Shown in pieces: positions 30,687-40,602 of a stretch of DNA of 64,000 nt (positions are counted from its first letter, which is position 1; each line of letters opens with the position of its first letter). The notes under the pieces were generated by a model. It ran no database searches and had not been told where the DNA came from. It saw only the letters and a list, made by a program, of their open reading frames with translations. The DNA comes from Mycoplasmataceae bacterium (GTDB lineage Bacteria > Bacillota_I > Bacilli_A > Mycoplasmatales > Mycoplasmoidaceae), in assembly GCA_031265955.1 (NCBI GenBank), contig JAISBY010000010.1, positions 124,001-188,000 of the forward strand, in the 5' to 3' direction. The position numbers and the translations under genes were made by a program.

Positions 30687-32369
30687 ATGGCAAAGAAAAC
30701 GCCTTTTGATTCTGGTACCAAAACCGTTCGTCTAAAGTGATGAAAAATTCTTTGACGTGTGTTGGTTGGGCGCACCATTCCTCAAAAATTATTTCGAGCC
30801 TATATTGTAGTAATTTTTTTAGGTTCAATCCTATTGTATCTACCAATTTCATTACAGCATGGCTATACAATGGTATTAGACAATGATGTTAATACAAGAA
30901 CATATACATATTGAGATGCTTTCTTTATTGGCGTTTCAGCTATTACCAATACTGGCTTAACCCCTGCTGTTATTAGTGAAACATTAACTACATTTGGGCA
31001 GGTTGTTATGGTTGTTCTGATGGAATTTGGTGGTTTAGGATTGATGACAATTATTTACTTGATTTGAAATTTATTTAGATTTAAAAACAAAGAAAGTAAT
31101 TTAAATCAAATTATTATGTTGCAATCTGAACGGGGTAATGCAAAAATTGCTGGGACTTTTAAATCCCTAAAAGTTAGTGTTTCATTCATTTTGATATGTC
31201 AAATTGTTTTTATGTTTCTTTATTCATTTTGATTATGTTGAATGCCAGTGTATCAACAAATACCCGCCACATTTGATGGTAATAATATTTCCACTATCTC
31301 TTCCTTAACCACAGATGGTACAGAAAAAATTGCGGCATACGGACATTACGGAACTGCTTTATGACAAGGATTATTTTTTACAGTTTCTTCTATCAATAAT
31401 GCTGGATTTGATAATTTTAATGGTGGAGTATCAATTGCTGCCTTTAGAAACGACTGAAATGTTGTTTTCCAGGTAATGGTACTATGTCAAATTATTATTG
31501 GTGGTATTGGGTTTCCGTTAATTTACGATGTAATTGAAAAAATTAGATGCAAACATAAAGGTATTCCGTATAAATTAACTTTATTTGGCAAGGTGGCATT
31601 AATTAGTTATATAGTTGTCGGTTTGATAACTGCAGCAGCGGCTTTTGGGTTTGAATACGGGTATACTGGATACCAAAGTGTTAGCGTTATTAATAATGAT
31701 AGTTTGAGCGTTTCAATACAAAGTGTCCCTATATACGATATTGCCCACTATAAGGAATATGCAAGCGAATTTGGAAAGAATGTTACATTCAATAAATGTT
31801 GAGCAATTTTCTTCAATTCAATGGCAACAAGAAGTGCGGGAGTTGGTACTATTAATCAATCAATTTTAGCTCCTGGTTCACAGTGACTTTATATTGTGAC
31901 AATGTTCATTGGTGGCTCGCCATCGTCTACTGCTGGTGGTATTCGTACAACTACACTAGCTATTATTATGATAACAATTCTTGCAAAAATTAAAGGACGT
32001 AAAGATGTTAATATTTTTCATCGAAAAATTCCTGTAGAAACAGTTCGTGAATCTTTTTTAGTGACATTGACTGCTGTTATGTTAGTTGCGATTTCAGCAA
32101 TTGTGATTTTCTATACTTTATCTAACCAAGGTGATTCTCCTGAACAATATACAGTTTTACAATGTGTCTATGAGGCTACAAGTGCTTTTGGTACTGTGGG
32201 TTTCTCAATGGGAATCACATCATATATAAACCATTTCGGACAAATTGTTTTGTGTTTGATAATGTTCGTTGGCCAATTAGGAGTTTCGTCTATGTTGCTA
32301 TCTTGGACTAGAAAGAATCCTAAAGGTAATCGAGTTTATTATCCTGAAGAGGATATTCGTATTGGTTAG
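30687..32369 (+). CDS. ktrB: Potassium uptake channel subunit KtrB
   Basis: A 560-residue membrane protein of the Trk/Ktr/HKT family with four M1-P-M2 units. The selectivity-filter Gly of each P-loop is visible in SAITNTGLT, SSINNAGFD, ATRSAGVGT and SAFGTVGFS. The loop before the third P-loop is enlarged (about residues 345-375). Several TGA codons encode Trp. It forms the potassium or sodium-coupled potassium uptake system with KtrA. The next gene, gmk, starts one base after its stop. Confidence 0.92.
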
Positions 32370-32370
32370 A

Positions 32371-32970
32371 ATGACTATGAAGAAAAAAGGTTTATTAATA
32401 GTATTAAGCGGTCCAAGCGGCGTTGGAAAGCATACGCTTTGAGCAAGTTTGCTAAAAGAAAAAAAGTTTAATTTGAAATATAGTATTTCCATGACAACTA
32501 GGCCAAAACGTTTTGACGAAACCAACGGTTATGAATATTTTTTTGTGACTAGAACTAAATTTAAAAAGGCCATTGACACCAATCAAATGTTGGAATATGC
32601 TGAATATTGTAATAACTATTATGGTACACCCAAGAAATATGTCGAAGATTTGCGTGATAATGGATACAACATTTTATTAGAAATTGAAGTACAAGGTGGA
32701 TTAAATATTAAAAAAATAATGGAGCAAACAAAAGACAGACAGTTTGTTTCTATCTTTATATTGCCACCTTCTACCAAAGACTTGATTAAACGTTTACGAG
32801 GTCGTGGAACCGAAGGAAAAGAAATCATTGATCATAGAATTAAACAAGCTAAATGAGAGATTAGTCAAGCTAAACACTATAAGTATCAAATTGTGAACGA
32901 TAAAATTAATGTAGCTAAAACTAAACTAAAAAATATCTTAATTAAAGAAATGGAAAAAAATGTCCAATAA
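32371..32970 (+). CDS. gmk: Guanylate kinase
   Basis: A 199-residue enzyme converting GMP to GDP with ATP. The P-loop is SGPSGVGKHT (residues 13-22), and the GMP-binding segment includes SMTTRPKR and GYEYFFV. ATG 32371 is taken; an ATG two codons later is also possible. Two TGA codons encode Trp. The 3' end overlaps rlmN by 11 bases. Confidence 0.95.
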
Positions 32971-34003
32971 AATATCAATTTATTCTTTAAGTCTTATTGA
33001 TCTTGAAAAACAACTCATTAAATTAAATTTGAAAAAACATAATGCTGCACAAATTTTTCAATGGATTTATCAAAAACAAACTTATGCGTTTAATAAAATG
33101 ACGAATATTGCCAAAACTTCCTATCAAATACTAGACAATAATTTTCAGTTTAATCACTTAAAACTCGTTCAAAAAAACGCTGATGAAAAAGAAGAGACAA
33201 TTAAATTTTTGTTTGAATTACACGACAAAGAATTAATTGAAACAGTCTTAATGAAGTTTGATTACGGTTACAGTATTTGTATATCCAGTCAAATTGGATG
33301 TAACATGGGATGCAAATTTTGTGCCTCTGGATTATTGAAAAAAATCCGCAATTTATCTACTGATGAATTAGTTTTACAACTTGTAGAAGTGCAAAAATAT
33401 CTACAAGATAAAAATAATGTACGTATTAGTAACATAGTGGTGATGGGTATTGGTGAACCGTTTGATAATTACGACAATTTGAAGCAAGCAATAAATATTT
33501 TTAATAATCATTATGGAATTGCGATTGGAAGTCGTCACATTACCGTATCAACGTGTGGGCTGGCACCAAAAATTTTAGAATTTGCTAAGGACTTTGCGCA
33601 AGTTAATCTCGCAATTTCTCTTCATGCTCCCAACAATTATCTTCGTAACCAGCTCATGCCAATTAATAAAAAATATGATTTAAAAATTCTAATGAATTCC
33701 ATTAAAACATATCTATCAATAACCAATCGTCGTATTAGTTTTGAATATATTTTATTAGAAGGTATTAACGATTTCAATGAGCTTGCTGAGGAGCTGGGGA
33801 AACTTTTGAAAGGTATGCTTTGCTATGTCAATATCATTGTATACAACAATGTTAACGAAACCAAATATAGGCCTTCTAATAAATATCTGTCATTCATAAA
33901 TATTTTAAAAAAATACGGCATCATTGCAACTAAACGATTAGAACGCGGCATTAAAATAAATGCGGCATGTGGTCAATTAAGAGCAAATCACATTACCAAA
34001 TAA
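32960..34003 (+). CDS. rlmN: 23S rRNA (adenine-2503-C2)/tRNA methyltransferase, radical SAM
   Basis: A 347-residue radical SAM enzyme methylating A2503 of 23S rRNA and A37 of some tRNAs. The iron-sulfur cluster motif is CNMGCKFC (near residue 113), VMGIGEPFDNY binds SAM, and the C-terminal NAACGQLR holds the second catalytic Cys. No TGA codon occurs in it. The start lies inside gmk. Confidence 0.95.
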   Translation: MSNKISIYSLSLIDLEKQLIKLNLKKHNAAQIFQWIYQKQTYAFNKMTNIAKTSYQILDNNFQFNHLKLVQKNADEKEETIKFLFELHDKELIETVLMKFDYGYSICISSQIGCNMGCKFCASGLLKKIRNLSTDELVLQLVEVQKYLQDKNNVRISNIVVMGIGEPFDNYDNLKQAINIFNNHYGIAIGSRHITVSTCGLAPKILEFAKDFAQVNLAISLHAPNNYLRNQLMPINKKYDLKILMNSIKTYLSITNRRISFEYILLEGINDFNELAEELGKLLKGMLCYVNIIVYNNVNETKYRPSNKYLSFINILKKYGIIATKRLERGIKINAACGQLRANHITK

Positions 34004-34055
34004 AACTATATTTAAATTCATTAATTTTCATAATTTAGGATGATAATTACGGAGT

Positions 34056-35282
34056 ATGAAAGAAATAATTACATTATCCGACATTAGAAAAGCACAGAAA
34101 AATATTGAGGGGATTGTTAGTGAAACTGATTTACTTTACGATTATCCGTCAAGTAAGAAATACAAAGCAAATGTTTATTTGAAATTAGAGAATACTCAAA
34201 TAGTTAAGTCGTTCAAAATAAGAGGAGCATTGAATGCCATTAAAAATTTGTCGCCTAAGCAGGCTAAAGTTGGTGTCATTGCAGCCAGCGCAGGCAATCA
34301 CGCTCAAGGTGTTGCATATTCGGCAAAACAATTAGGCATTAATTCTATTATTGTTATGCCGAATACCGCTCCGCTAGCTAAAATAAAAGCAACCATGGGT
34401 TTTGGTGGAAACGTTGTCTTCGGGCCGTCTGGTTCGTTCGATGACGCTAATAAATTGTCAAAACAAATGGCTGAGAAGTATGGATATACATTAATTCCAC
34501 CTTACGATCATCCAGATGTAATCGCTGGTCAAGGGACAATTGGATTAGAAATTTTAAAACAGAATCCCAAAATTGATACAGTTATTGTTCAAATTGGTGG
34601 CGGTGGATTAATAGCTGGCATCGCCACAACTATTAAAGCAATTAAACCTAGCTGTAAAATCATAGGAGTCCAAACTGAAAATTTTCCTGATGCCAGAGAT
34701 TTATTTAAAGGGAATAAATTGCGTACATCCAACCGTTACGTTCCTTCAATCGCTGACGGTATACATGTTAAGGAACCATCCAAATTAGCAATTAGCATTA
34801 TGAAAAAAAATGTTGATGACATCATTACTGTTAACAATGCAGAGATAGAAAATGCTATTTTATGGTTGGCTGAGAAAAATAAAATTATCGCTGAAGGTGC
34901 TGGAGCAACTGGAATGGCAGCAATCCTTGCCAGAAAAATAAATATTCAAGGTAAGAATGTAGCAATTATCGTGTCAGGCGGTAACATTGATATTGATCGT
35001 TTTATTGCAACAATGATGAATACTTTAAAAAGAGAACATCGTCGTGTTGCATTTGAATATTGATACACACCTGCTTCTTATAAAATATTGATAGATAGTT
35101 TGCAAGGAGTAAGCGGGCGTTTGTATATGATTGATAAAGATGACCCTTTATCAATTAAGGACAAATTGCCTAAAGGTTGAACAAATATCATTGCGTTTTT
35201 TCCGAATGCTAAAAGATCTAAAAATTATTTTGAAAAATTGACTAAAAATAAAGTTAAATTTAGACGCTGTAAAGTTAGCTAA
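34056..35282 (+). CDS. ilvA: Threonine dehydratase (threonine ammonia-lyase)
   Basis: A 408-residue PLP enzyme converting threonine to 2-oxobutanoate and ammonia. The PLP Lys is in KSFKIRGALNA (near residue 52), the phosphate-binding loop is GGGGLIAG, and ASAGNHAQG is typical. Residues about 325-408 form a short ACT-like tail, as in the catabolic/biodegradative forms. GGAG lies just before the ATG. The TGA Trp codons are in the tail. No isoleucine-pathway genes are present, so a catabolic role, feeding 2-oxobutanoate to energy metabolism, is likely. It is uncommon in Mollicutes. The tail overlaps convergent rlmB by eight bases. Confidence 0.9.
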
Positions 35283-35991
35283 TTTGTCGATTAATTTCAG
35301 CCAAAATAATACCGGTAGCTACCGAAACATTTAGCGATTGAACTTTACCAAGCATGGGAATTTTAATTTGAAAATCAGCTAGTTTAGTTAACAATTGGGA
35401 AACACCTTTTTCTTCGTTGCCCACTATAAGAACTGTTTTTGGCATAAACCTAACCTTTGTATAAGGGGCAGAATTTTCAGTTAAAGTCGAAACATAACTT
35501 CAAAAACCCGTCTTTTTTAAAGTGGTGATTACTTGATTTAAATTAGATACCTTAATGAGATTAAGGTGTTGAATTGCCCCCATACTAGTTTTAGAAACAA
35601 AATCGTTAATTTGCACTTGATTATTTTTTTTGTAGATTATTGCATCTACCTTCATCGCATCACATGTTCTTAATATTGAGCCAAAATTTTGAGGATCTTG
35701 AATACTATCAATAACCAATATGACTGAACGAGTTTTAAGATTAGTAAATTCAACTAGTGATTCAATTGTGGTAATTGTTTGCTTTTTGTCAATAGTAATA
35801 ACAATTCCTTGATGGTTAAGTTGTTTTGGGAAAGTATTAAAGAAAGTATCGTCTCTTATCTTGTAAGGAATATGATGTTTGTTTAATTCGCTAATTAAGT
35901 AACGATTCTGTTTAGATAAATCAACATTAATAATATCTTTACTATTAATGTTATCCATTAGCACTTTTTTGCCAAATAAATTATGCGCCAT
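35275..35991 (-). CDS. rlmB: SpoU/TrmH-family rRNA 2'-O-methyltransferase (RlmB-like)
   Basis: A 238-residue SPOUT methyltransferase. An N-terminal substrate-binding domain precedes the three SpoU motifs: DSIQDPQNFGSILRTCDA, VGNEEKGVS and IPMLGKVQSLNVSVATGI, the last forming the trefoil knot. It methylates a ribose in 23S rRNA. It is downstream of cysS with TAATG overlap; this cysS-rlmB (yacO) order is widespread in Firmicutes. One TGA encodes Trp. Confidence 0.92.
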
Positions 35992-37307
35992 TAAAAAACC
36001 TTTTTATCAGATAACTGTTTCCGATATTTATCTGAGAGAATGTAGTTTTTATCAACTAAAGCTTTTTGTCATTCATCAACTAATGATTTGATACTCGTAT
36101 CAGCTAATGGATTTGTGTAAATAATTCCTAATATGTCAAATTCGGCATTAATAGTGGCAACTAGCTTTTGAAAATTATCAAATTTTTTACTGCGAATTAG
36201 TGATGCTAGTTTCTTAATTTGTTTTGAAATTACAGTCTTGGCATTAGGAAAGTCCAAATCATCATTAAGAGCGTTTACAAATTCTTCATCTATTGTACCA
36301 ATACTTTTAAATGCCTTTATTTTTTGTAAATACATTTGAATGAAACCATAATTTATTTGTTGAAATATTTTTAATAACTCATTACTTGATTGTTCGAAAG
36401 TATCGTTGTTGAATTCTAAAGGGTTCTGATATCTAGTTTGGTACATGAATCAACGAATATCATTGCCCGAATGTTGCGTTAATAAGTCTTTAACTAAAAT
36501 AAAATTATGCAGAGATTTTGCCATTTTTTCGTGATTGACATTTATATGACCAACATGCATTCATAAATCTGCAATATTTCTTTTGAATAAGGCATAATTT
36601 TGCGCATTTTCATTTTCATGATGAGGGAATTTTAAATCAATTCCTCCACCATGGATAGTTGCGTGATCACCTATGTATTTATTAATAAATAGAGCACACT
36701 CAGTATGTCAACCCGGGCGCCCAGTTGATCAAGGTGATTTTCAATTTAAACCGCTATCTGTTTTCTTTCACAGAACAAAATCTAAAGGTGATTTTTTATC
36801 TTCCGCTAATTCTTTGCGAACGCCTTCTTGCAATTGGTTAATATTTTGATGAGAGAGAATTCCATAATTAGGCACACTTTTAACATCAAAATATACATCG
36901 CCTTTTTCAGTTGAATACGCAGCATTTGCCTTAATCAATTTTTCTATGTATTCAATAATACCAGGGATATTTTCTGAAACTTTTGGCATTTGTGATGGTG
37001 GTAAGATATTCAAAGATTTGCAAACGTCAAGGTAATGTAAATAGTAAGTGTTAGCAACTTGCGATTCAGTTTGCTTTAATAATTTCGCTTGATTAATAAT
37101 TTTGTCATCAATGTCTGTAACGTTATGAACATAGGTAATATGATAATGTAGAGATTTTAAAAATCTTATCAACACATCAAAAGTAATTAGTGGTCTAGCA
37201 TTTCCAATATGAATATCGTTATATACAGTTGGGCCACAATTGTAAATGGAAATATTCTTAGAAATTATTTCATATCGTTTATTGCTCAAAGAATCATAAA
37301 CTTTCAT
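35991..37307 (-). CDS. cysS: Cysteinyl-tRNA synthetase
   Basis: A 438-residue class I aminoacyl-tRNA synthetase. It has [16 protein letters not shown] (HIGH motif and zinc Cys), [15 protein letters not shown] (zinc ligands) and KMAKS in place of KMSKS. Many TGA codons encode Trp, including family-conserved ones such as GWHTEC. The protein is slightly shorter than bacterial averages because the C-terminal region is reduced. A ten-base inverted repeat overlaps its -10 element. Confidence 0.94.
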
Positions 37308-37313
37308 GATATT

Positions 37314-37339
37314 TTACTCTTTACCATTATAAAGAGTAA
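37314..37339 (-). promoter_or_regulatory. Inverted repeat over cysS promoter
   Basis: TTACTCTTTA and TAAAGAGTAA are perfect inverted arms around CCATTA. The arrangement contains the minus-strand TATAAT (37331-37326), 18 bases before the cysS ATG. It could be an operator. It is not a terminator for cysS, having no T-run in that direction. Confidence 0.45.
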
Positions 37340-37400
37340 TTTTAATATTTCATTGTGTAAAGAGATAATTACAGATTCGATGTTTATTTATCATTAAATC

Positions 37401-37421
37401 GGGGGGGGATAAGGTTATAAT
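37401..37421 (+). promoter_or_regulatory. Promoter with G8 tract in the spacer
   Basis: TATAAT at 37416-37421 is the likely -10 of the ABC-2 operon. Eight consecutive G (37401-37408) lie seven bases upstream of it, inside any normal -35/-10 spacer. No clear -35 is seen. Length change of the tract would alter spacing and promoter strength. Confidence 0.6.
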
Positions 37422-37433
37422 GAAAAGCGACTA

Positions 37434-38156
37434 ATGAGAGATATTTGAGTTGTATACAAATTTACTATTAAAAGTCTATTTCAGCGAATGAGTACTTATG
37501 TAATTTTATTTTGTTGATTATTTATTACCGCCTTTATATTCTTTATTATTCCGACAATTTTGCCTGCTATTAATATTGCTTTATTCTATAGTCAGCCAGC
37601 ATGATTAACAGTTATGTATCCCGCTTCTGTAATTTTAACAGCATCATTGGCAGCCGTAATTAGCGAATGTGTTGTAAATAAACCAAAAATGATTTATCTA
37701 GTGACTAAGCAATTTTCTCGTGGTCAATACTTATGAAGTCAATTTTTAGTTTCTTTAACAATTTTACTATGTTATGTATTAATAGTTTTTATGTCATTTT
37801 TTGGAATTGATCAGTATCTAATTAACACACACCAAGGTCATTTATTTTGAAGTGGGGTTTATTGATACGGAATTTTAATAACATTGATTATTTCTATGTT
37901 CTTAGGTTTGAGCGCAGTTTTTTGACATTTGCATATTAAAAACGGAATAAGTACATTGATTCTATTTGCATTAACAGCTATTTTTATTTTTTTATTCCCT
38001 ATGATTTGGTATGTTGATAGCACAGAAGACACAATTGTTGATCCTCATCGATTATGGTTTACTTTCTACGGACCATTGTGTATTTATTTACCTTTAACAA
38101 TTTTACTTTATAGCAATGGAATTATTTTTTTCTTGAAGAAAAGAATTAATATATAA
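37434..38156 (+). CDS. ABC-2-type transporter permease
   Basis: A 240-residue membrane protein with about six hydrophobic segments and a cytoplasmic N-terminus (MRDIWVVYKFTIKSLFQR), the usual form of a small ABC-2 permease. It is followed two bases later by an ATPase gene, supporting the assignment. Many TGA codons encode Trp. The substrate is unknown; the following lipoprotein and YhgE/Pip-like genes suggest a cell-surface role. The short gap of 12 bases between TATAAT and ATG leaves almost no leader. Confidence 0.75.
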
Positions 38157-38158
38157 GC

Positions 38159-38836
38159 ATGGCGAATATTTTAGAAGTTAAAAATTTAAACTACACAATT
38201 GGAAAAATAAAAATTCTGGATAATGTAAATTTTTATATACCTTCTGGCAAAATTTGTGCATTCTTAGGTAGAAACGGAGCAGGAAAATCTACTACCATCA
38301 AATGTATTTTGGGATTAATTAGAAATTATGATAACGGGGGGGGGATTACCTGTAACGGCGAATTTGTCTCTTCTCCAGTAGTTCGTAAATTCATCGGATA
38401 TGTTCCGGAAAATGATGCATTACCAAAGATGTCTGCATTTAATTTTTTATTAGAACAAGCTATGTATATTGGATTAAGTCGGAACGATGCAATCAAACAA
38501 ATTAAATGTTTATGTAGAGCGTTTGATTTTTCTTATGATCGTTTGCAGATTTCAACAAATCATTTTTCTTCTGGAGTAAAAAAGACAATTATTTTAATCC
38601 AATCTTTGCTAGGTTCACCCAAATTAGTTATTATGGATGAGCCAACTTTGAGTTTAGATTTTGAGACTCGTTTGCTATTTTATAAATTAATCACCAAACT
38701 AAAACACAAAGGTATCTCTTTTTTTATTTCCACTCATAATCTTTTTGAAATTAAAAATTTTGCCGACTGATATGTTTCTATCAAGGATGGTAGAATTACT
38801 AATATTGGCACTAAAAAATTAAAAATAAAATCATAA
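38159..38836 (+). CDS. ABC transporter ATP-binding protein with G9 tract
   Basis: A 225-residue ABC ATPase of the ABC-2/drug type. Walker A is GRNGAGKST (residues 37-45), Walker B LVIMDEPTLSLD and the switch His is in STHN. The signature is altered to HFSSGVKK instead of LSGGQ. Nine G encode three Gly (residues 60-62) in the loop between Walker A and the Q-loop region; a one-base slip would truncate the protein. It pairs with the permease at 37434. One TGA encodes Trp near the end. Confidence 0.88.
38336..38344 (+). repeat. G9 tract in ABC ATPase gene
   Basis: Nine consecutive G forming three in-frame GGG codons. Confidence 0.85.
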
Positions 38837-38846
38837 ATTAAACAAT

Positions 38847-40508
38847 ATGAAAATAAGGAAATATAGATCATTATTATTAATTGTTTTAAGTGCTATCGGC
38901 ACTTGCAGCATTTTCAATTTATCTTCGTGTTCATATGTAAGACCACAAATGAAGATAGATGGTAATGGCGGTACTTTGTTTAATGATATGGAATATATCT
39001 ATTCTTTGTCATGAAGAGGAATATATGATAGTAATATTGTTTTAAATAAATTTCGAGTTGATTATTACGACGATAACAATGGTAAAGCCGGAAAATTAGA
39101 TTCAACATATTCGCAATATTTTACGGATTGGCACGAAATAAACAACAACAATACCATAGAAAAAGAACATAAATTTGTTATCCGAACCAACGATAACGAA
39201 GTATTACCTACTGTTCCGTTTTGAATTCAAATTAGTTATTCTTTAGACAGAATAGAAGAAGCGATATCTTTGAAACAATTAAAACCTTATCTGGGTTCTA
39301 TTAGTTTGGATATGGATGTAAACGATAAATCTGATCCTTCGTTATTTTGCACACCTTTAACGCCTGAGAAGGATATGGATGGGTATAGCGTACTACTTAA
39401 TGATGAGTTAGGGAATCAAGAAGGATATATATTTGACGATCCAACTTTGGAACAGAGCAAATTGGTATACAACCGATGAAATTCTGATGTTATTTACGAG
39501 GTTAAAGATGCTGTGCAGTTGATAAAAAATGCAATTAGTATTCCAATTACAATTAAAAGTGATTGAACTGGACATATTGAATTTGATTACGATTTAAAAG
39601 GAGGCATCGTAACTAATTTCAAATTAAATTTGGATGCGAATATTGTTGCTTTCGGCATTTGGAACGTTAAAGTGAATATAAATATTGCTACGCATGATGA
39701 ATATGTTATTAACGGTGCTTTTTCATTTCATCCATGGGAAAACCAATATTACCAAAAGTGTAATGGTAATTATTTGTCTTTAGCACCAGTGAATACAGGT
39801 GGCATAGGTCAATTAGGTAGCTATTACGAGTGTAAAATTACTACTAATTCTTCGCTTTTAAATTTTAATGTGGACCAAGTTAAATTTTGTGATGGAGTCA
39901 ATATAACCGGATCATCTGATGAGAACATTGGTTTATATGTAAAAAGCTATTATTTAAGTGATTTTGAACAAATTGAAAAGGTTAAAATTAAAGAATTTAG
40001 CTACGACCCAAAATATTATGCAGGACATTCTGAATACATTCCTACAATCACTCAACCAAACAGAACTATTGATGATATACCTTACAATGAATATTTACAG
40101 TTTCAAAATAATGCGTTCACTTACTATCATTACAGTGATCAAACCCCAACTTTAAATATTTCCGAAGCATATCTAGATGATTCTGAAATTGTTCGTAATA
40201 ATTTAGGCAATCCATATGAACTAACTATGATGTACGGCGACGGATATCTCAAAGAAAAGTCAATTCCATGATATTATGGTATAAGTTACGGTCGAGCTGA
40301 TATGGTTGGTTTTCATAATGATTTGATTACTGACTGAAATGAAAGACCATTTCTCTTTTGAAATTTAAATTATGTTTATTCACCGATTGAAGGGCCTGAT
40401 AACCCAAGGACGTTACCCGATCCATGGGATTCTACAAAAGAATACGAACCTCGTTTCTTTTTTTATGCATTTCCACCTGATGTAATTAAATTTGTTGAGG
40501 CATCATAG
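38847..40508 (+). CDS. Large lipoprotein downstream of ABC-2 transporter
   Basis: A 553-residue predicted lipoprotein: basic MKIRKYR, hydrophobic LLLIVLSAIGTCSIF, then lipobox LSSC with Cys near residue 28. The mature chain is rich in Asp, Asn, Tyr and Pro, with no recognised domain. It starts ten bases after the ATPase stop, so it belongs to the same transcription unit and may share its phase variation. Numerous TGA codons encode Trp. An exported or substrate-binding partner of the transporter is possible. Confidence 0.7.
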
Positions 40509-40589
40509 TAATTTATAAATAGGCGAATTAATAAATTTTCTTGTAGATGTAATTTAAATTATTTGCAACTATTTTTGATGGCAAGCATT

Positions 40590-40602
40590 TATAATGTTAG
40601 CA
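40590..40602 (+). promoter_or_regulatory. Leaderless promoter of YhgE/Pip-like gene
   Basis: TATAAT at 40590-40595, seven bases, then ATG 40603. A nearer in-frame ATG at 40594 overlaps the box and is excluded. Confidence 0.5.
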
